From assembly GCA_005776945.1 (NCBI GenBank), contig SXOB01000028.1, positions 62,001 to 126,000 on the forward strand: a stretch of DNA of 64,000 nucleotides, written 5' to 3'. The position numbers were made by a program, and so were the translations under genes. Source of the DNA: Pseudomonadota bacterium. GTDB lineage: Bacteria > Myxococcota_A > UBA796 > GCA-2862545. The notes beneath the pieces are model-generated. The model saw nothing but the letters and a program-made list of their open reading frames with translations, was not told the DNA's origin and did no database searches. Below are positions 51,185 through 60,351 of this stretch, piece by piece. Every line of letters starts with the position of its first letter. Positions within the stretch are counted from its first letter, which is position 1.

Positions 51185-51820
51185 ATGCTGCGTCGCGCGG
51201 GACTGGCATTCAGCTTTTGTATGGGTTGTACACTCGATACCGTTGGAAACGGAACCGTCGTTGAAGACCCTCGCCTTGTCGACGGCTTTACGTCGATCCG
51301 AGTCTCCGATGCGATCGGAGCGACGGTCGAGGCCGATCCCAGCGTGTCCGTAGCCATCGTCTCGGACAGCAACTTGGTGGATTTCGTCGTCGCACAAGTG
51401 GACGCCGGCGAGCTGCGGCTGTCGATGGAGAACGGGATGACCGTCGAGGCGACCGAGCTGTCGGCCAAAGTCGGCCTCCCAGTGTTCGACAAGTTGACGC
51501 TGGACGGCAGCGGGGCCGTGGACGCCATGGAGGTGCAGGCAAGCACATTCGTGTTGACGAGCTCGGGGTCGGGGCCCGCGACGTTGGGCGGCACCTGCGT
51601 CACGTTGGAGATCGAGGCTTCTGGATCATCGACCATCGACGCCTCCGCGCTGGCCTGCGACAACGTCCATGTGACGCTCTCCGGCCAAGGGATCGTCACG
51701 GTATTTGCCGCCCTCGCCGTCGACGGCTCGGTCGATGGGGACGCCACGTTGAACGTGCAAGGCGCTCCTTCGCTGCAAGACGTTCGGGTCTACGGCAACG
51801 GTTCGGTGGTCTACGAGTAG
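51185..51820 (+). CDS. DUF2807 (head GIN domain) protein, lipoprotein
   Basis: 211 residues, ATG with GAGGGGGGG upstream. MLRRAGLAFSFCMGC gives a candidate lipid Cys at 15 (or 12). The body is a right-handed beta-helix-like series: GFTSIRVSDAIGATVEADPSVSVAI, VQASTFVLTSSGSGPATLGG, CVTLEIEASGSSTIDASALACDNVHVTLSGQG, NVQGAPSLQDVRVYGNGSV. This matches the head-GIN/DUF2807 family, thought to bind or expose at the cell surface. It probably sits in the periplasm or on the outer membrane. Function unknown. Confidence 0.75.
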   Translation: MLRRAGLAFSFCMGCTLDTVGNGTVVEDPRLVDGFTSIRVSDAIGATVEADPSVSVAIVSDSNLVDFVVAQVDAGELRLSMENGMTVEATELSAKVGLPVFDKLTLDGSGAVDAMEVQASTFVLTSSGSGPATLGGTCVTLEIEASGSSTIDASALACDNVHVTLSGQGIVTVFAALAVDGSVDGDATLNVQGAPSLQDVRVYGNGSVVYE

Positions 51821-51858
51821 GTCTGCGGCATACGGGGGCCGCCTCGCTGGGAGGCCCC

Positions 51859-53169
51859 GTGGCGCTGTGGCTGGTTCAGATCGTTGGGTTGGCCGCCTGT
51901 GGCGGGTCTGGTCCCACTTCATCGGGCGGCGATGGTGCGGTGGCCAGCGCGGCCGAGGCGTCAGACGTGTCGACGGCGCGAGGGGGCACCAAGTCCCAGC
52001 GCATCGGGCGAAACCCCGTCAAAGTCGTCGCGCCGATCGCCGATCCCGAGTCCCTGGCGAACAAGTGGCTTGTGGTGACGCGAAAGGGCGATGACGCAGG
52101 TCTCGAGCGCCTGACGCAGCACCCGGAACTGGCAGCGAGCCCCATGAGGGTCCCTTCCAACAGCTTCCGTGCGTTGTCGCCTTGCGGCGACCTCGTGGTT
52201 GCAGGCGCATTCGTAGGCCGAGACGAGGCGGCTTTCATGCAGCGCCGTTTGGCGGCGATCGACGTGGCCACGGACCTCGCGTTTTCGGGCGCCTTTGTCG
52301 GCCGTCGCCCGAAGCTGGAATCCCTCTGCGAAGCGGCAGACGCGGCAGGGACCGGCACTTGCGGGGACGTTCGCCTCGTCGAAATGCACGGAACACATGC
52401 CGATGTGGCCCTTTCCCTCGATGCTGCCGCCGCGACTGCCGCGGTGTCGTCAGCCACGGCGCCCGCGTTGGTCGGCGGGGTTTGGGAGGCGCCGCTATCG
52501 GACACGACGCTCGGCGGGCTCACCGTCGGCGACGTGTGGACTGGCGCGGCGCCGGGTGGGTCTGCGTCGCCCTGCAAGGTGGCTGGATTTGTCGTGGTGA
52601 CGCGCACATCGGGCGGCGAAGAGCCGTGCGGCGGACCCCAGGTCTTTGCCCGCTTGGCGTGTGCCAGTAGCCCCGCCTTCGTGCTGCCCCCTGGGGCGCC
52701 GGCTCCGGTCCATTGGGCCATCGAGGGTTCGCCCAAGCCGTCGGCGCTTGCCGCGGCCATGGTCGCTGTGACGTCGAGTTCGGCGTTTGTCGATGCGCTC
52801 CGCGACATCGAGCGGGTTGCCGAGGCGAGACGTGGCGCGGTCAGCCAGGACTTCGACGTCAAGGTCGTACGCCAGGGCGACGTGGCGGGCATTCTCGTGG
52901 TTGCGACCCTGACCACGGGTTCGACGGCCGAAGTCTGCTCGCAGGATGGAGATCAGCGCACCATCGCCGGCATCGTCGATGGCCAGGGTGGCGTTTGGCA
53001 CGCCTTCCACGACCTTGGAGCGGGCACGGTGGATGAGGTGGTCGACCTCGACGGCGACGGGCGTCCGGAGATGCTCGAGTCGTCCTGGCCGAATTTCCTT
53101 ACCCTGCGAGGGACGGACGGCGCGGTGCGCTGTGCGGTTCGCCCGCCCCTGTGCCGAAACCCCTGCTAG
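51859..53169 (+). CDS. Lipoprotein of unknown function
   Basis: 436 residues, GTG start. MALWLVQIVGLAAC gives lipid Cys14. Several Cys pairs (CGDLVVAGAF, LESLCEAADAAGTGTCGD, EEPCGGPQVFARLACAS) suggest disulfides. Near the C-terminus, VVDLDGDGRPEMLESSW is a single FG-GAP/EF-hand-like calcium motif. No known family. The 3' end is TAG within a CCTGCTAGCAGG palindrome and is followed by a GGGCG-TTT-CGCCC hairpin with TTTT at 53251-53267. Confidence 0.6.
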   Translation: MALWLVQIVGLAACGGSGPTSSGGDGAVASAAEASDVSTARGGTKSQRIGRNPVKVVAPIADPESLANKWLVVTRKGDDAGLERLTQHPELAASPMRVPSNSFRALSPCGDLVVAGAFVGRDEAAFMQRRLAAIDVATDLAFSGAFVGRRPKLESLCEAADAAGTGTCGDVRLVEMHGTHADVALSLDAAAATAAVSSATAPALVGGVWEAPLSDTTLGGLTVGDVWTGAAPGGSASPCKVAGFVVVTRTSGGEEPCGGPQVFARLACASSPAFVLPPGAPAPVHWAIEGSPKPSALAAAMVAVTSSSAFVDALRDIERVAEARRGAVSQDFDVKVVRQGDVAGILVVATLTTGSTAEVCSQDGDQRTIAGIVDGQGGVWHAFHDLGAGTVDEVVDLDGDGRPEMLESSWPNFLTLRGTDGAVRCAVRPPLCRNPC

Positions 53170-53250
53170 CAGGCTGCGGCGAAGCGCCATCCTGCTGCGC
53201 CCGGGCTCGCAACGGACGGCGCCAGTCACCACGCTCGCCGGCACGCCGGC

Positions 53251-53267
53251 GGGCGTTTCGCCCTTTT
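53251..53267 (+). terminator. Short hairpin with T-run after the lipoprotein gene
   Basis: GGGCG (53251-53255) pairs with CGCCC (53259-53263) around a three-base loop, followed by TTTT (53264-53267). It lies about 80 bases after the lipoprotein stop and just ahead of the convergent exonuclease stop. The stem is only five bases, so efficiency is uncertain. Confidence 0.55.
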
Positions 53268-53278
53268 GCACCAGCCTG

Positions 53279-54148
53279 CTAAGCGTTCCAGCGGTCGACG
53301 CGGTCGGCAAAGCGGACGTCGCCGATGCGCTCGAGCAGTGGCAGGAGGCGCGAACGATCCGCGCCTCGCCAGAGCAGGTCGTTGCGGGTCTCCGGCAGTG
53401 GAACGGTCGTCCGCAGGGTGGCGAGTGTCCGGTAGAGGGCGACCTCGCCGCGGCCGGCGCGTAGGGATTCCGCAAGCGCCGCAGCGCCCCGAACGGCCAC
53501 ATCCCAGCGGGCGGGGTCGTCGGGGATGGCCTCCAAGTGGTGCCAACGCGCAAGGACCGCAGCGGCACTGCGGGCGCCCCACTTTGGCAACCCCGGGATG
53601 CCGTCAGCCGTGTCTCCGACGAGCGCCAGGTAGTCGGGGATGGATGCTGGGCGGACGCCGAACTTCTCGACGACGCCTTCCTCGTCGAGAAGGGTCTTGC
53701 GGACCCTGTCCCGCAGGACGACGCGCTGACCCGTGACGCATTGGGCGAGATCTTTGTCGGGCGATGCCAACTGGACGTGGTCGAACTCGGGCGCCCACCT
53801 TGCCGCTGCCGTGGCCAGGGCGTCATCGGCCTCAAACTCAATCATGGGCCAAGTGACGAAGCCAAGCGCGCGCGACGCCTCCTCGGCCAGCGGGAACTGG
53901 GCGGAGAGCACCGGGTCGATGCCGGCGCCGGTCTTGTACCCTTCGAACAAATCGTTCCGGAAGGACTCGATGACGTGGTCGAAGGCGACCGCGATAGAAA
54001 GGTCTGGGGCCTCTGTGGCGAGTGCGTAGAGGCTGCGGAGGAGTCCGCGGATCGCGCCGACCTCGCTGCCGTCAGGGCCTGTGGCCGGTGGTGCGCCGAA
54101 GAAGGAACGGAACAGCTCGAATGTGCCGTCAACGAGGATGAGCGTCAC
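53279..54148 (-). CDS. Stand-alone 5'-3' exonuclease / flap endonuclease domain protein
   Basis: 289 residues, GTG start. ILVDGTFELFRSFF, an IAVAFDH strand, FEADDALATAA, SPDKDLAQ and GDTADGIPGLPKWGARSA (helix-hairpin-helix) are the five-metal active site of the DNA polymerase I small-domain exonuclease family (Xni/YpcP type). It acts on flaps and RNA primers. Length and order are normal. It starts after a 50-base gap from the divergent FHA-GGDEF gene and ends within an inverted-repeat pair with the convergent lipoprotein. Confidence 0.85.
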   Translation of the reverse strand: MTLILVDGTFELFRSFFGAPPATGPDGSEVGAIRGLLRSLYALATEAPDLSIAVAFDHVIESFRNDLFEGYKTGAGIDPVLSAQFPLAEEASRALGFVTWPMIEFEADDALATAAARWAPEFDHVQLASPDKDLAQCVTGQRVVLRDRVRKTLLDEEGVVEKFGVRPASIPDYLALVGDTADGIPGLPKWGARSAAAVLARWHHLEAIPDDPARWDVAVRGAAALAESLRAGRGEVALYRTLATLRTTVPLPETRNDLLWRGADRSRLLPLLERIGDVRFADRVDRWNA

Positions 54149-54198
54149 GCTGCCTCACCGGATCGACGCATGATAAGGTATCCTTGGCGTTGAGGCAC

Positions 54199-55119
54199 AT
54201 GAAGGCTGACGTACAAGGGCTGGAGGATGATCCGACGGAAGTGCGCGGCGTCGTGGTGGACGTGCCAGCCGAGCGCGGGGATGAAGCGGCCTACGTCGTC
54301 GTTCAGACGGGCCGCGCCGTGGGGCGTGTCCATCGGCTGGGTGGAGGGGCGGTGTTGCTCGGGCGGGTCCCGACGGCGGACGTCGTTCTCATGGACGAAG
54401 GGGTCAGCAGGGAACACGCGCGAATCGAACACGATGGTGGCCGCTCGTGGCTGATAGACCTAGGTTCAACCAACGGAACGTGGTTGGAGGGCGAACGCGT
54501 TGGGCGGGTGGCGCTTCCCCTGCGCGACGGCGACCGCATCCGGCTGGGTCCGACCACGCTGCTCAAGTACGGATTCCAGGACACCGTCGAGCAACGCTTC
54601 CTCAACCAGTTGTACGTCGCAGCGACGCGAGACGGGCTGACGGGGGCGTTCAACCGGCAGTACTTCGCCGAACAGATCGAGGTGGAAGTCCTCTGGCACC
54701 GCCGGCATCGAGAGCCCTTGTCGTTGTTGATGGTCGACATCGACTGGTTCAAGTCGGTCAATACGCGCTTCGGCCACCCCGCTGGCGACGTCGTCCTTCG
54801 CGACGTGGCCCAGACGCTGCAAAACGGGGTGCGAGGCGAAGACGTCGTCGCCCGCGTAGGCGGTGAGGAGTTCGCCATCGTGCTGCGCCGCACCGTCCGC
54901 CCCGAGGCGGTCAACTTGGCCGAACGGCTGCGGCGCTCGGTCCAGGAACTGCAGGTCACGTGGTCGGGCGAGGCGATTTCGGTGACGCTCAGCGGGGGCG
55001 TAGCGACCCATGCTGGGGGCGAGACCATCGACGCAGGGACGCTCATCGCCCAGGCGGATTCGGCGTTGCGGAGTGCCAAGGAACAGGGCCGCAATCGAAT
55101 CCTGGCCGACGGTAGCTGA
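54199..55119 (+). CDS. FHA-GGDEF diguanylate cyclase
   Basis: 306 residues. An FHA phosphopeptide-binding domain (about 35-125; GR55-56, SREH70-73, TN91-92) is joined to a GGDEF domain. The active site reads GGEEF (221-225) and the RxxD inhibitory site RGED (212-215) lies five residues ahead, so c-di-GMP synthesis with product inhibition is expected. Binding of phosphothreonine on a Ser/Thr-kinase substrate would couple the kinases of this genome to c-di-GMP. ATG 54199 with GAGG upstream is preferred; TTG 54184 with AAGG upstream is an alternative. Confidence 0.88.
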   Translation: MKADVQGLEDDPTEVRGVVVDVPAERGDEAAYVVVQTGRAVGRVHRLGGGAVLLGRVPTADVVLMDEGVSREHARIEHDGGRSWLIDLGSTNGTWLEGERVGRVALPLRDGDRIRLGPTTLLKYGFQDTVEQRFLNQLYVAATRDGLTGAFNRQYFAEQIEVEVLWHRRHREPLSLLMVDIDWFKSVNTRFGHPAGDVVLRDVAQTLQNGVRGEDVVARVGGEEFAIVLRRTVRPEAVNLAERLRRSVQELQVTWSGEAISVTLSGGVATHAGGETIDAGTLIAQADSALRSAKEQGRNRILADGS

Positions 55120-55226
55120 CGAAGGCGTTGGGAGGACGCGGCGGCAGCGCGGCGCGCGCCCTTGGGAGATCGGCGGGTCTGCCGGAGCCGGCGGACCCGT
55201 TAGATGTTGCCGCGTCGGGGGATGTG

Positions 55227-56201
55227 ATGGTCTGGGTCCGGGTGAGTTGGCTCGTGGCGCTTGCGGGGTGTGGTGCCGTCGACCTCGCGCGCCTGGAGGC
55301 CAAGCAAGAGGAGCTGCAAGGCCAGTTCGACAACCTTCAGCGCACGGTTCGGGACATGCGCAAGGAAATGGTCGATCTCGGCATGATCTCCGCGACTGTC
55401 GAGGGTGAGGATCCCTTCAAGGCCGCCAAAGCCGGCAAGGGCAAGGCGCCAGGCGGGGGCCCACGCGACCACCAGCGGCCGGAGCTGGAATTGACCGCGT
55501 CGCTTCGATTTACCGCGTCCCGCACGGGCGAGGCGGCGCCCCTCCCCGACCTCCCCGAGATGGAAAAGGACGAACCCACCTGTGGGTACAAGTTCTCGCT
55601 GCCGTCGATCAAGGCCATCAGCGACTTCGTCCTGAACAAGGACGGCGACGTAGGCCGCGCCTCGCCGGTCGAGCTGCTCGTGGACGGCGAGCCCTTGCCA
55701 GGGCACGCCACGGGGCCGCAACTCGAGGCCTGCGAGGGCAAGTTCCGTCATTCCGGGCAGCTGGTTCAGTTCTCGCCCGCCGGAGAAGTCAGCAAGGCCA
55801 ACGGTCCCCGCTACGACATCCGGCTCTCGCCTGAGGTCCCGTTGCCGCGCGGCGGGGACGGCCGGCCGATGTACTGGATTTACCCAGGGACCACCCTGAC
55901 CTTCGACGTGGATCCATGGCAGGCGGGCTGGGGTCCCGCGGGCCTGGACCTGGCAATGCATCTCGGCGGGGAAGGAACCGGGGCGTTGACGGTCACCGTG
56001 GGGGGTGAATCGCACAGTCTGGCGCCGTCCAGCGACGGGACGTTGTCGGTCGATACGCAGCCCGACGCCGATGGGCTCACCGTGTCGATCGCCTCTCCGG
56101 CCGATGGCGCCTTCGCGGTCATCCAGAGCCTCACCCTCGGTAATGAAAAGGCAGCGCTGGTCGTCACCAGCGAGGCCGCTTGGAAAGGGGCGAACCCGTG
56201 A
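55227..56201 (+). CDS. Coiled-coil lipoprotein of unknown function
   Basis: 324 residues. MVWVRVSWLVALAGC puts the lipid Cys at 15, immediately followed by a coiled coil (DLARLEAKQEELQGQFDNLQRTVRDMRKEM). A linker leads to a beta-rich domain with CGYKFSLPSIKAISDFVLNKDG and GTTLTFDVDPW. The stop overlaps the start of the sulfatase gene by four bases. The next protein has the same arrangement, Cys followed by a heptad-rich helix, so a lipid-anchored heteromer is a good guess. Confidence 0.65.
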   Translation: MVWVRVSWLVALAGCGAVDLARLEAKQEELQGQFDNLQRTVRDMRKEMVDLGMISATVEGEDPFKAAKAGKGKAPGGGPRDHQRPELELTASLRFTASRTGEAAPLPDLPEMEKDEPTCGYKFSLPSIKAISDFVLNKDGDVGRASPVELLVDGEPLPGHATGPQLEACEGKFRHSGQLVQFSPAGEVSKANGPRYDIRLSPEVPLPRGGDGRPMYWIYPGTTLTFDVDPWQAGWGPAGLDLAMHLGGEGTGALTVTVGGESHSLAPSSDGTLSVDTQPDADGLTVSIASPADGAFAVIQSLTLGNEKAALVVTSEAAWKGANP

Positions 56202-57916
56202 CCATCTGGTGGCTGGCCGGCTGCCTGGAGGCCCGCGTCGCCCACCTGGAAGACCAGGTGGCCGGGCTTGAGCGCGACATCGCAAGCGCCGAGCGGGTTG
56301 TCGCTGCGATGAAGGCGAAGCTCGACCGGGCGCGCGACCACGTGATTCCGGTCCGCAACGACCTGGATCCGCAGGGCTTTGATGGCGAAAGGACGATCCC
56401 GCGTGGCGATCCATCGAGGCCCGACGTCATCCTGTTGTCGATCGACACGCTTCGTGCTGACCACCTCGGTGCCTACGGGTACGAGCGCGACACGTCCCCG
56501 TTCATCGACGCCCTCGCCCGCGAAGGGTCACGCTTCGAGGATGCGTGGAGCCCGAGCCCCTGGACGCTGCCGTCTCACACGACGATGCTGAGCGGGTACA
56601 CCCCGCTCCGCCACGGCAGCATCGAGGACGATCTGCCCATTTCGGCGAACGTGCCCCTGATTCAGGAGAAGTTTCGAGACGCTGGATACGCGACGGTTGG
56701 CGCGGTGGCGACCCTGTTCGTTTCCAGCCGCTACGGCTTCGACCGCGGCTTTGACCACTTCGTAGATTTCGGTGTCCACAGCACCAAGCTCAACAACCTG
56801 AGCACGGTCGACGCCGACCACGTGTTTCACCATGCGCTGCATTTCCTCCAGGAAGCGCCAGCGGGCAAGCCCGTCTTCGCCTTCGTCCACGTCTATGACG
56901 CGCACTTCGCGTACAACGCACCGCCGCCCTTCAACGAGAAGTTCGACCGGAAGGCCCAGCTCGGCGACGCGATCTACAAGAACTACCACGACTACAAGAA
57001 GTCGATGATCGACGACGAGCAGCTGGCGCACCAGGTGGCCCAGTACGACGAGGAAATCGCCTTCGTCGATGCGAAGTTCCGCGAGTTGGTCGAGACCTGG
57101 CGCGCCAGCGGGCGCGAGGTCATCGTGGTCCTGTCGGCCGACCACGGTGAGGAGTTCGGCGAGCGCGGGTCCTGGGGCCACGGGCACACCCTTTGGCGTG
57201 AGCAACTCCATGTGCCGCTGATCGTCAACGGTCCCGGCATCCGGACCCAGGTGGTCAAGGGCCGCGTCGGCACCGAAGACATCGCACCTACGATTGCCGG
57301 ACTCGTCGGACTCGAGTCGTGGCCGTCCGATGGCGTCGACCGCACCCAGACACTCAAGACGGGCGCCCCGGTCCCATCCCGCGCGGCGCGCCTGGCCGAG
57401 ACCAGCCGCTTCGACACGATTCGGTACCGTTGGCACGAGGCGCCTTGGGAGTTCCAACTCGACGCGGCCACCGGCGCGCGGCACCTCTGCCAAGTGGTTG
57501 AGGACCCCTGGTGCCAGACGAATCGGGTCGAGGCTGCACCCGACAAGGCCGCCGCAATGGAGGCCGGGCTTCTCAAGGCCATCGGAGACGGCTGGAAGGC
57601 CGTGGCCGATGGGCGGGTCGCGTCCCAGGACGGAATTCCCTACATCGACGGCAAACGGTCCAAGGGCGGCGGCGACGTGACGGCGGGCACGGCGTTCGCG
57701 GTCCTTCCGCTCGACGCCCGGGTCAGCTTCAACGTCGGCGGCGCGCAGCGGGGCCCTTGGCGCGGTATCGCGTCGCCCTTTCCCGAAGCCACGGATGGCT
57801 TGGAGTTCCTCGGCCCGCGAAGCGTCGCGATTCAGCAGACGGCAGCCGAAAAGGAACTGTTGGCCACGCTCGGGTACATGGACCACGACGAACCGGAGAA
57901 GCCGGCGCCAGAGTAG
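56198..57916 (+). CDS. Sulfatase/alkaline-phosphatase-fold lipoprotein hydrolase
   Basis: 572 residues, GTG overlapping the previous stop. MTIWWLAGC gives lipid Cys9, then a coiled coil (VAHLEDQVAGLERDIASAE). The hydrolase starts near 75: LLSIDTLRADHLGAYGY holds the first metal Asp (D83), WTLPSHTTMLSG puts a Thr (T123) where sulfatases have Cys/Ser of CxPxR and a His for the Arg, and SADHGEEFGERGSWGHG gives the remaining metal ligands. A Thr nucleophile is found in LtaS-type phosphotransferases, so phosphate esters or sulfates both remain possible. Surface-located. Confidence 0.8.
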   Translation: MTIWWLAGCLEARVAHLEDQVAGLERDIASAERVVAAMKAKLDRARDHVIPVRNDLDPQGFDGERTIPRGDPSRPDVILLSIDTLRADHLGAYGYERDTSPFIDALAREGSRFEDAWSPSPWTLPSHTTMLSGYTPLRHGSIEDDLPISANVPLIQEKFRDAGYATVGAVATLFVSSRYGFDRGFDHFVDFGVHSTKLNNLSTVDADHVFHHALHFLQEAPAGKPVFAFVHVYDAHFAYNAPPPFNEKFDRKAQLGDAIYKNYHDYKKSMIDDEQLAHQVAQYDEEIAFVDAKFRELVETWRASGREVIVVLSADHGEEFGERGSWGHGHTLWREQLHVPLIVNGPGIRTQVVKGRVGTEDIAPTIAGLVGLESWPSDGVDRTQTLKTGAPVPSRAARLAETSRFDTIRYRWHEAPWEFQLDAATGARHLCQVVEDPWCQTNRVEAAPDKAAAMEAGLLKAIGDGWKAVADGRVASQDGIPYIDGKRSKGGGDVTAGTAFAVLPLDARVSFNVGGAQRGPWRGIASPFPEATDGLEFLGPRSVAIQQTAAEKELLATLGYMDHDEPEKPAPE

Positions 57917-57924
57917 GGATGCCG

Positions 57925-59238
57925 TCAGCCTCCGGCGCGTTGCACGAGGTACCGCGCGGCGCGTGCGACCCGGTCATGAGGGTGGGACGCGAGGCGCTTG
58001 GCGCGGGCGAGCAGAGCACTGTCGCGACGGTCGCACAGCACGATGAGGGCAGTCTCGACCTCACTTGGCCGGGCGGCGCGAACCCAGAAACGCCACCCTG
58101 GGACCTGAGCTCGGTCCAGGACGTCGTGGAACGGGGACGTGTCGACGTCCGGTGCCGCATCCAGGATTCGCTGGACTTCGGCGACGCGGGCCTCCCAATC
58201 AGGCTGCTGCAGGAGGGCCACCAGGCGTGGTCGCGCCTCTTCCGGCGTCAGCCGGGTCGGGGGCGGCGTAGACGGATCGAGCTCGAGGAAGCGGAGCCGC
58301 CCCGCTTCCGGGTGCCCTTCAATGCCGCGCACCTTGCGCCGCTCGTGGGCGGCCGACGCCGCGGCGGCCGTCAATGCGGGAACGTCCATGGGTCGGCCCT
58401 GAGCGCGGAGGATGCCGTCCAACGATGACGCAACCTCGGCCATCGAAGGCCGCTGGGACGGGTCGTAGGCCAACATGCGCACGATGAGTTCGCGCAGCGG
58501 ACCGGGGTCGGCGAGTCCCTCGGGCTCCACTCGGGCCGCTGCGACTCGAGAAGCGCGGCCATGGGCCTCGCCGTCGGCGGTGAGCAGGAGCGCCTTTCGC
58601 GTCAGAAGGACGAAGAGGGTGACGGCGAGGGCGTAGACGTCGCTGCCGGGGCTGTCCTTGCCGTCGCCGAGGCGGCGTTCGGGCGCGTCGTAGCCCGCCG
58701 TTCCCGCGACGTTGTAGAGGCTCCGTGTCCGCCGGTCCGCGAAGTCGCCGGTCGCGATGCCGAAGTCCAGCAGTTTGATCGTGCCGTGGACGTCGACCAT
58801 TGCGTTGGCGGGCTTGACGTCGCGGTGGACGATGCGCATCGGCTCGCCCGCCGTTCCGTACTGGCCGTGGTAGGCGGCGTGAAGGCCGTCTGCCAGCTGC
58901 ATCGTTGCCGCGATGGCCGCCTCCCAAGGCAAGCCGGCCGGCCGGGTGACGAAGAGCTCTTCGAGCGTGGCGCCTCGGATGTAGTCCATCACGAGAACGG
59001 GACGTCCGTCGTAGTCGAGGATGGGATCGACGCCGACGATTGCAGGATGTCGCAGGGCTCGCAGGATGCGGGCCTCGTCACGGAATCGGTTCAACGCGGT
59101 GGGGTCGGCGAGCCAGGGCTCGCGAAGCACCTTCAGCGCGACGAGTCGCCCGTCGCGACGGCGGTCGCGCGCCACCACAACCAGGGCGAATGCCCCGGTC
59201 CCCAACAACTCGACGAGTTCGAAATGGCCGTGGGACAA
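57925..59238 (-). CDS. Ser/Thr protein kinase with C-terminal helical repeats
   Basis: 437 residues, TTG start. Kinase features: GTGAFALVV glycine loop, K36, HRDVKPAN (D140), DFG (D158) and GTAGYDAPE. The C-terminal ~110 residues ([30 protein letters not shown] ...) form HEAT-like helices. There is no transmembrane segment. It converges on the sulfatase gene with eight bases between stops and is followed upstream by DUF3810 in the other direction. Confidence 0.87.
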   Translation of the reverse strand: MSHGHFELVELLGTGAFALVVVARDRRRDGRLVALKVLREPWLADPTALNRFRDEARILRALRHPAIVGVDPILDYDGRPVLVMDYIRGATLEELFVTRPAGLPWEAAIAATMQLADGLHAAYHGQYGTAGEPMRIVHRDVKPANAMVDVHGTIKLLDFGIATGDFADRRTRSLYNVAGTAGYDAPERRLGDGKDSPGSDVYALAVTLFVLLTRKALLLTADGEAHGRASRVAAARVEPEGLADPGPLRELIVRMLAYDPSQRPSMAEVASSLDGILRAQGRPMDVPALTAAAASAAHERRKVRGIEGHPEAGRLRFLELDPSTPPPTRLTPEEARPRLVALLQQPDWEARVAEVQRILDAAPDVDTSPFHDVLDRAQVPGWRFWVRAARPSEVETALIVLCDRRDSALLARAKRLASHPHDRVARAARYLVQRAGG

Positions 59239-59309
59239 GTTGCGCCAAGGACAAGTGTAGCGTCACCCATTGACCCCTGCGGCGTCGACGCCCGCGATAT
59301 GACATTTCG

Positions 59310-60335
59310 GTGAACGTTTCGTGGGTTGCCCCGTGGCACGAATCGGTGGGGGCCCCTGCGACGCGCGTGCTTGCTTTGCTTTCGAGCTTGGCGCCGACGA
59401 GTGTGGCCGAGTGGTGCCTCGGCTGCGTCTTGATTGCGTTGGGCACGTGGACGGGCGTCGCAGCCGCTTGGGCCGCTCGCGGGGGGGCGGCGTCCGCGGC
59501 GCGTTCGCTTGGCCTTCTGACCGGGGCGGGAGCTGTGTGCGCGGCGATCTTCTACGCCATTTGGGGCGCCAACTACGCCCGTCCGCCGCTTGCCGACGTC
59601 CTGGGTCTCGAGGACACGGCTGACGACGACGCACTGGTGCTGCTCGCAGGCGCATTCGTCGAACGAACGAACCGTGCGTACGTCGAGGCGTTCGGCTCGG
59701 GGGACTTGGGCGTGGTTGCTCCCGTGGCCGAACGTGTCGACGAGGCCGTGGACGAAGGGCTGGCCAGCGCGGTCGCATCGCTCGGGTTGCCGGGGCATAT
59801 GGGCCGCTCGCACGGCCCACACAAGGAGCTTCGCTTTGCAGGCGGGGTGGTGGCGCGGCTCGGCATCAGCGGGTTCTTTTTTCCCTTCACTGGGGAGGCG
59901 AACGTCGTGCCCGGGTCGCCGCCGGCCTTTCGCACGCATGTGATTGCGCATGAAAAGGCGCACCAACGCGGGCTGGCGAGCGAAGACGAGGCGAACTTCC
60001 TCGGCTTCGTCGCGTGCATTTCATCGCCCGATCCGCGCGTCCGCTACGCCGGGTGGTGGTTCGCCCAACGTACGGTGCTCACGGCGATCTCGTCGACCCG
60101 ACGAGGCGAGGTGTCGGCTCTTGTCCAAGTGCGAGAGCGCGGCGTCCAGCGGGACGTCGACGCCAATCGGCGCTTCTGGGCGGCGTACCAGGGATCGGCC
60201 AGCGAGCTTGGGCATGCTGTGAACGACGCTTACCTTCGCCTTCACAGGGTCAAGGGCGGTGCCCGGAGCTACGGCCTGAGTGTTCGGTTGATCGCCTCCT
60301 GGTACAACGAAAGCGTGGTCCGTTCCGACCGATGA
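59310..60335 (+). CDS. DUF3810 family membrane metallopeptidase-like protein
   Basis: 341 residues, GTG start. Two N-terminal hydrophobic helices (about 30-52 and 62-86) precede a soluble domain with the zinc motif HEKAH (H214, E215, H218) and downstream SEDEANFLGF with a candidate third ligand E226. This order is that of DUF3810, a predicted zinc-peptidase family mainly known from Bacteroidetes and some other bacteria. Activity is unproven. It is followed by a small membrane gene with 16 bases between. Confidence 0.7.
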   Translation: MNVSWVAPWHESVGAPATRVLALLSSLAPTSVAEWCLGCVLIALGTWTGVAAAWAARGGAASAARSLGLLTGAGAVCAAIFYAIWGANYARPPLADVLGLEDTADDDALVLLAGAFVERTNRAYVEAFGSGDLGVVAPVAERVDEAVDEGLASAVASLGLPGHMGRSHGPHKELRFAGGVVARLGISGFFFPFTGEANVVPGSPPAFRTHVIAHEKAHQRGLASEDEANFLGFVACISSPDPRVRYAGWWFAQRTVLTAISSTRRGEVSALVQVRERGVQRDVDANRRFWAAYQGSASELGHAVNDAYLRLHRVKGGARSYGLSVRLIASWYNESVVRSDR

Positions 60336-60351
60336 GGGGTCGGGAGGGCCG

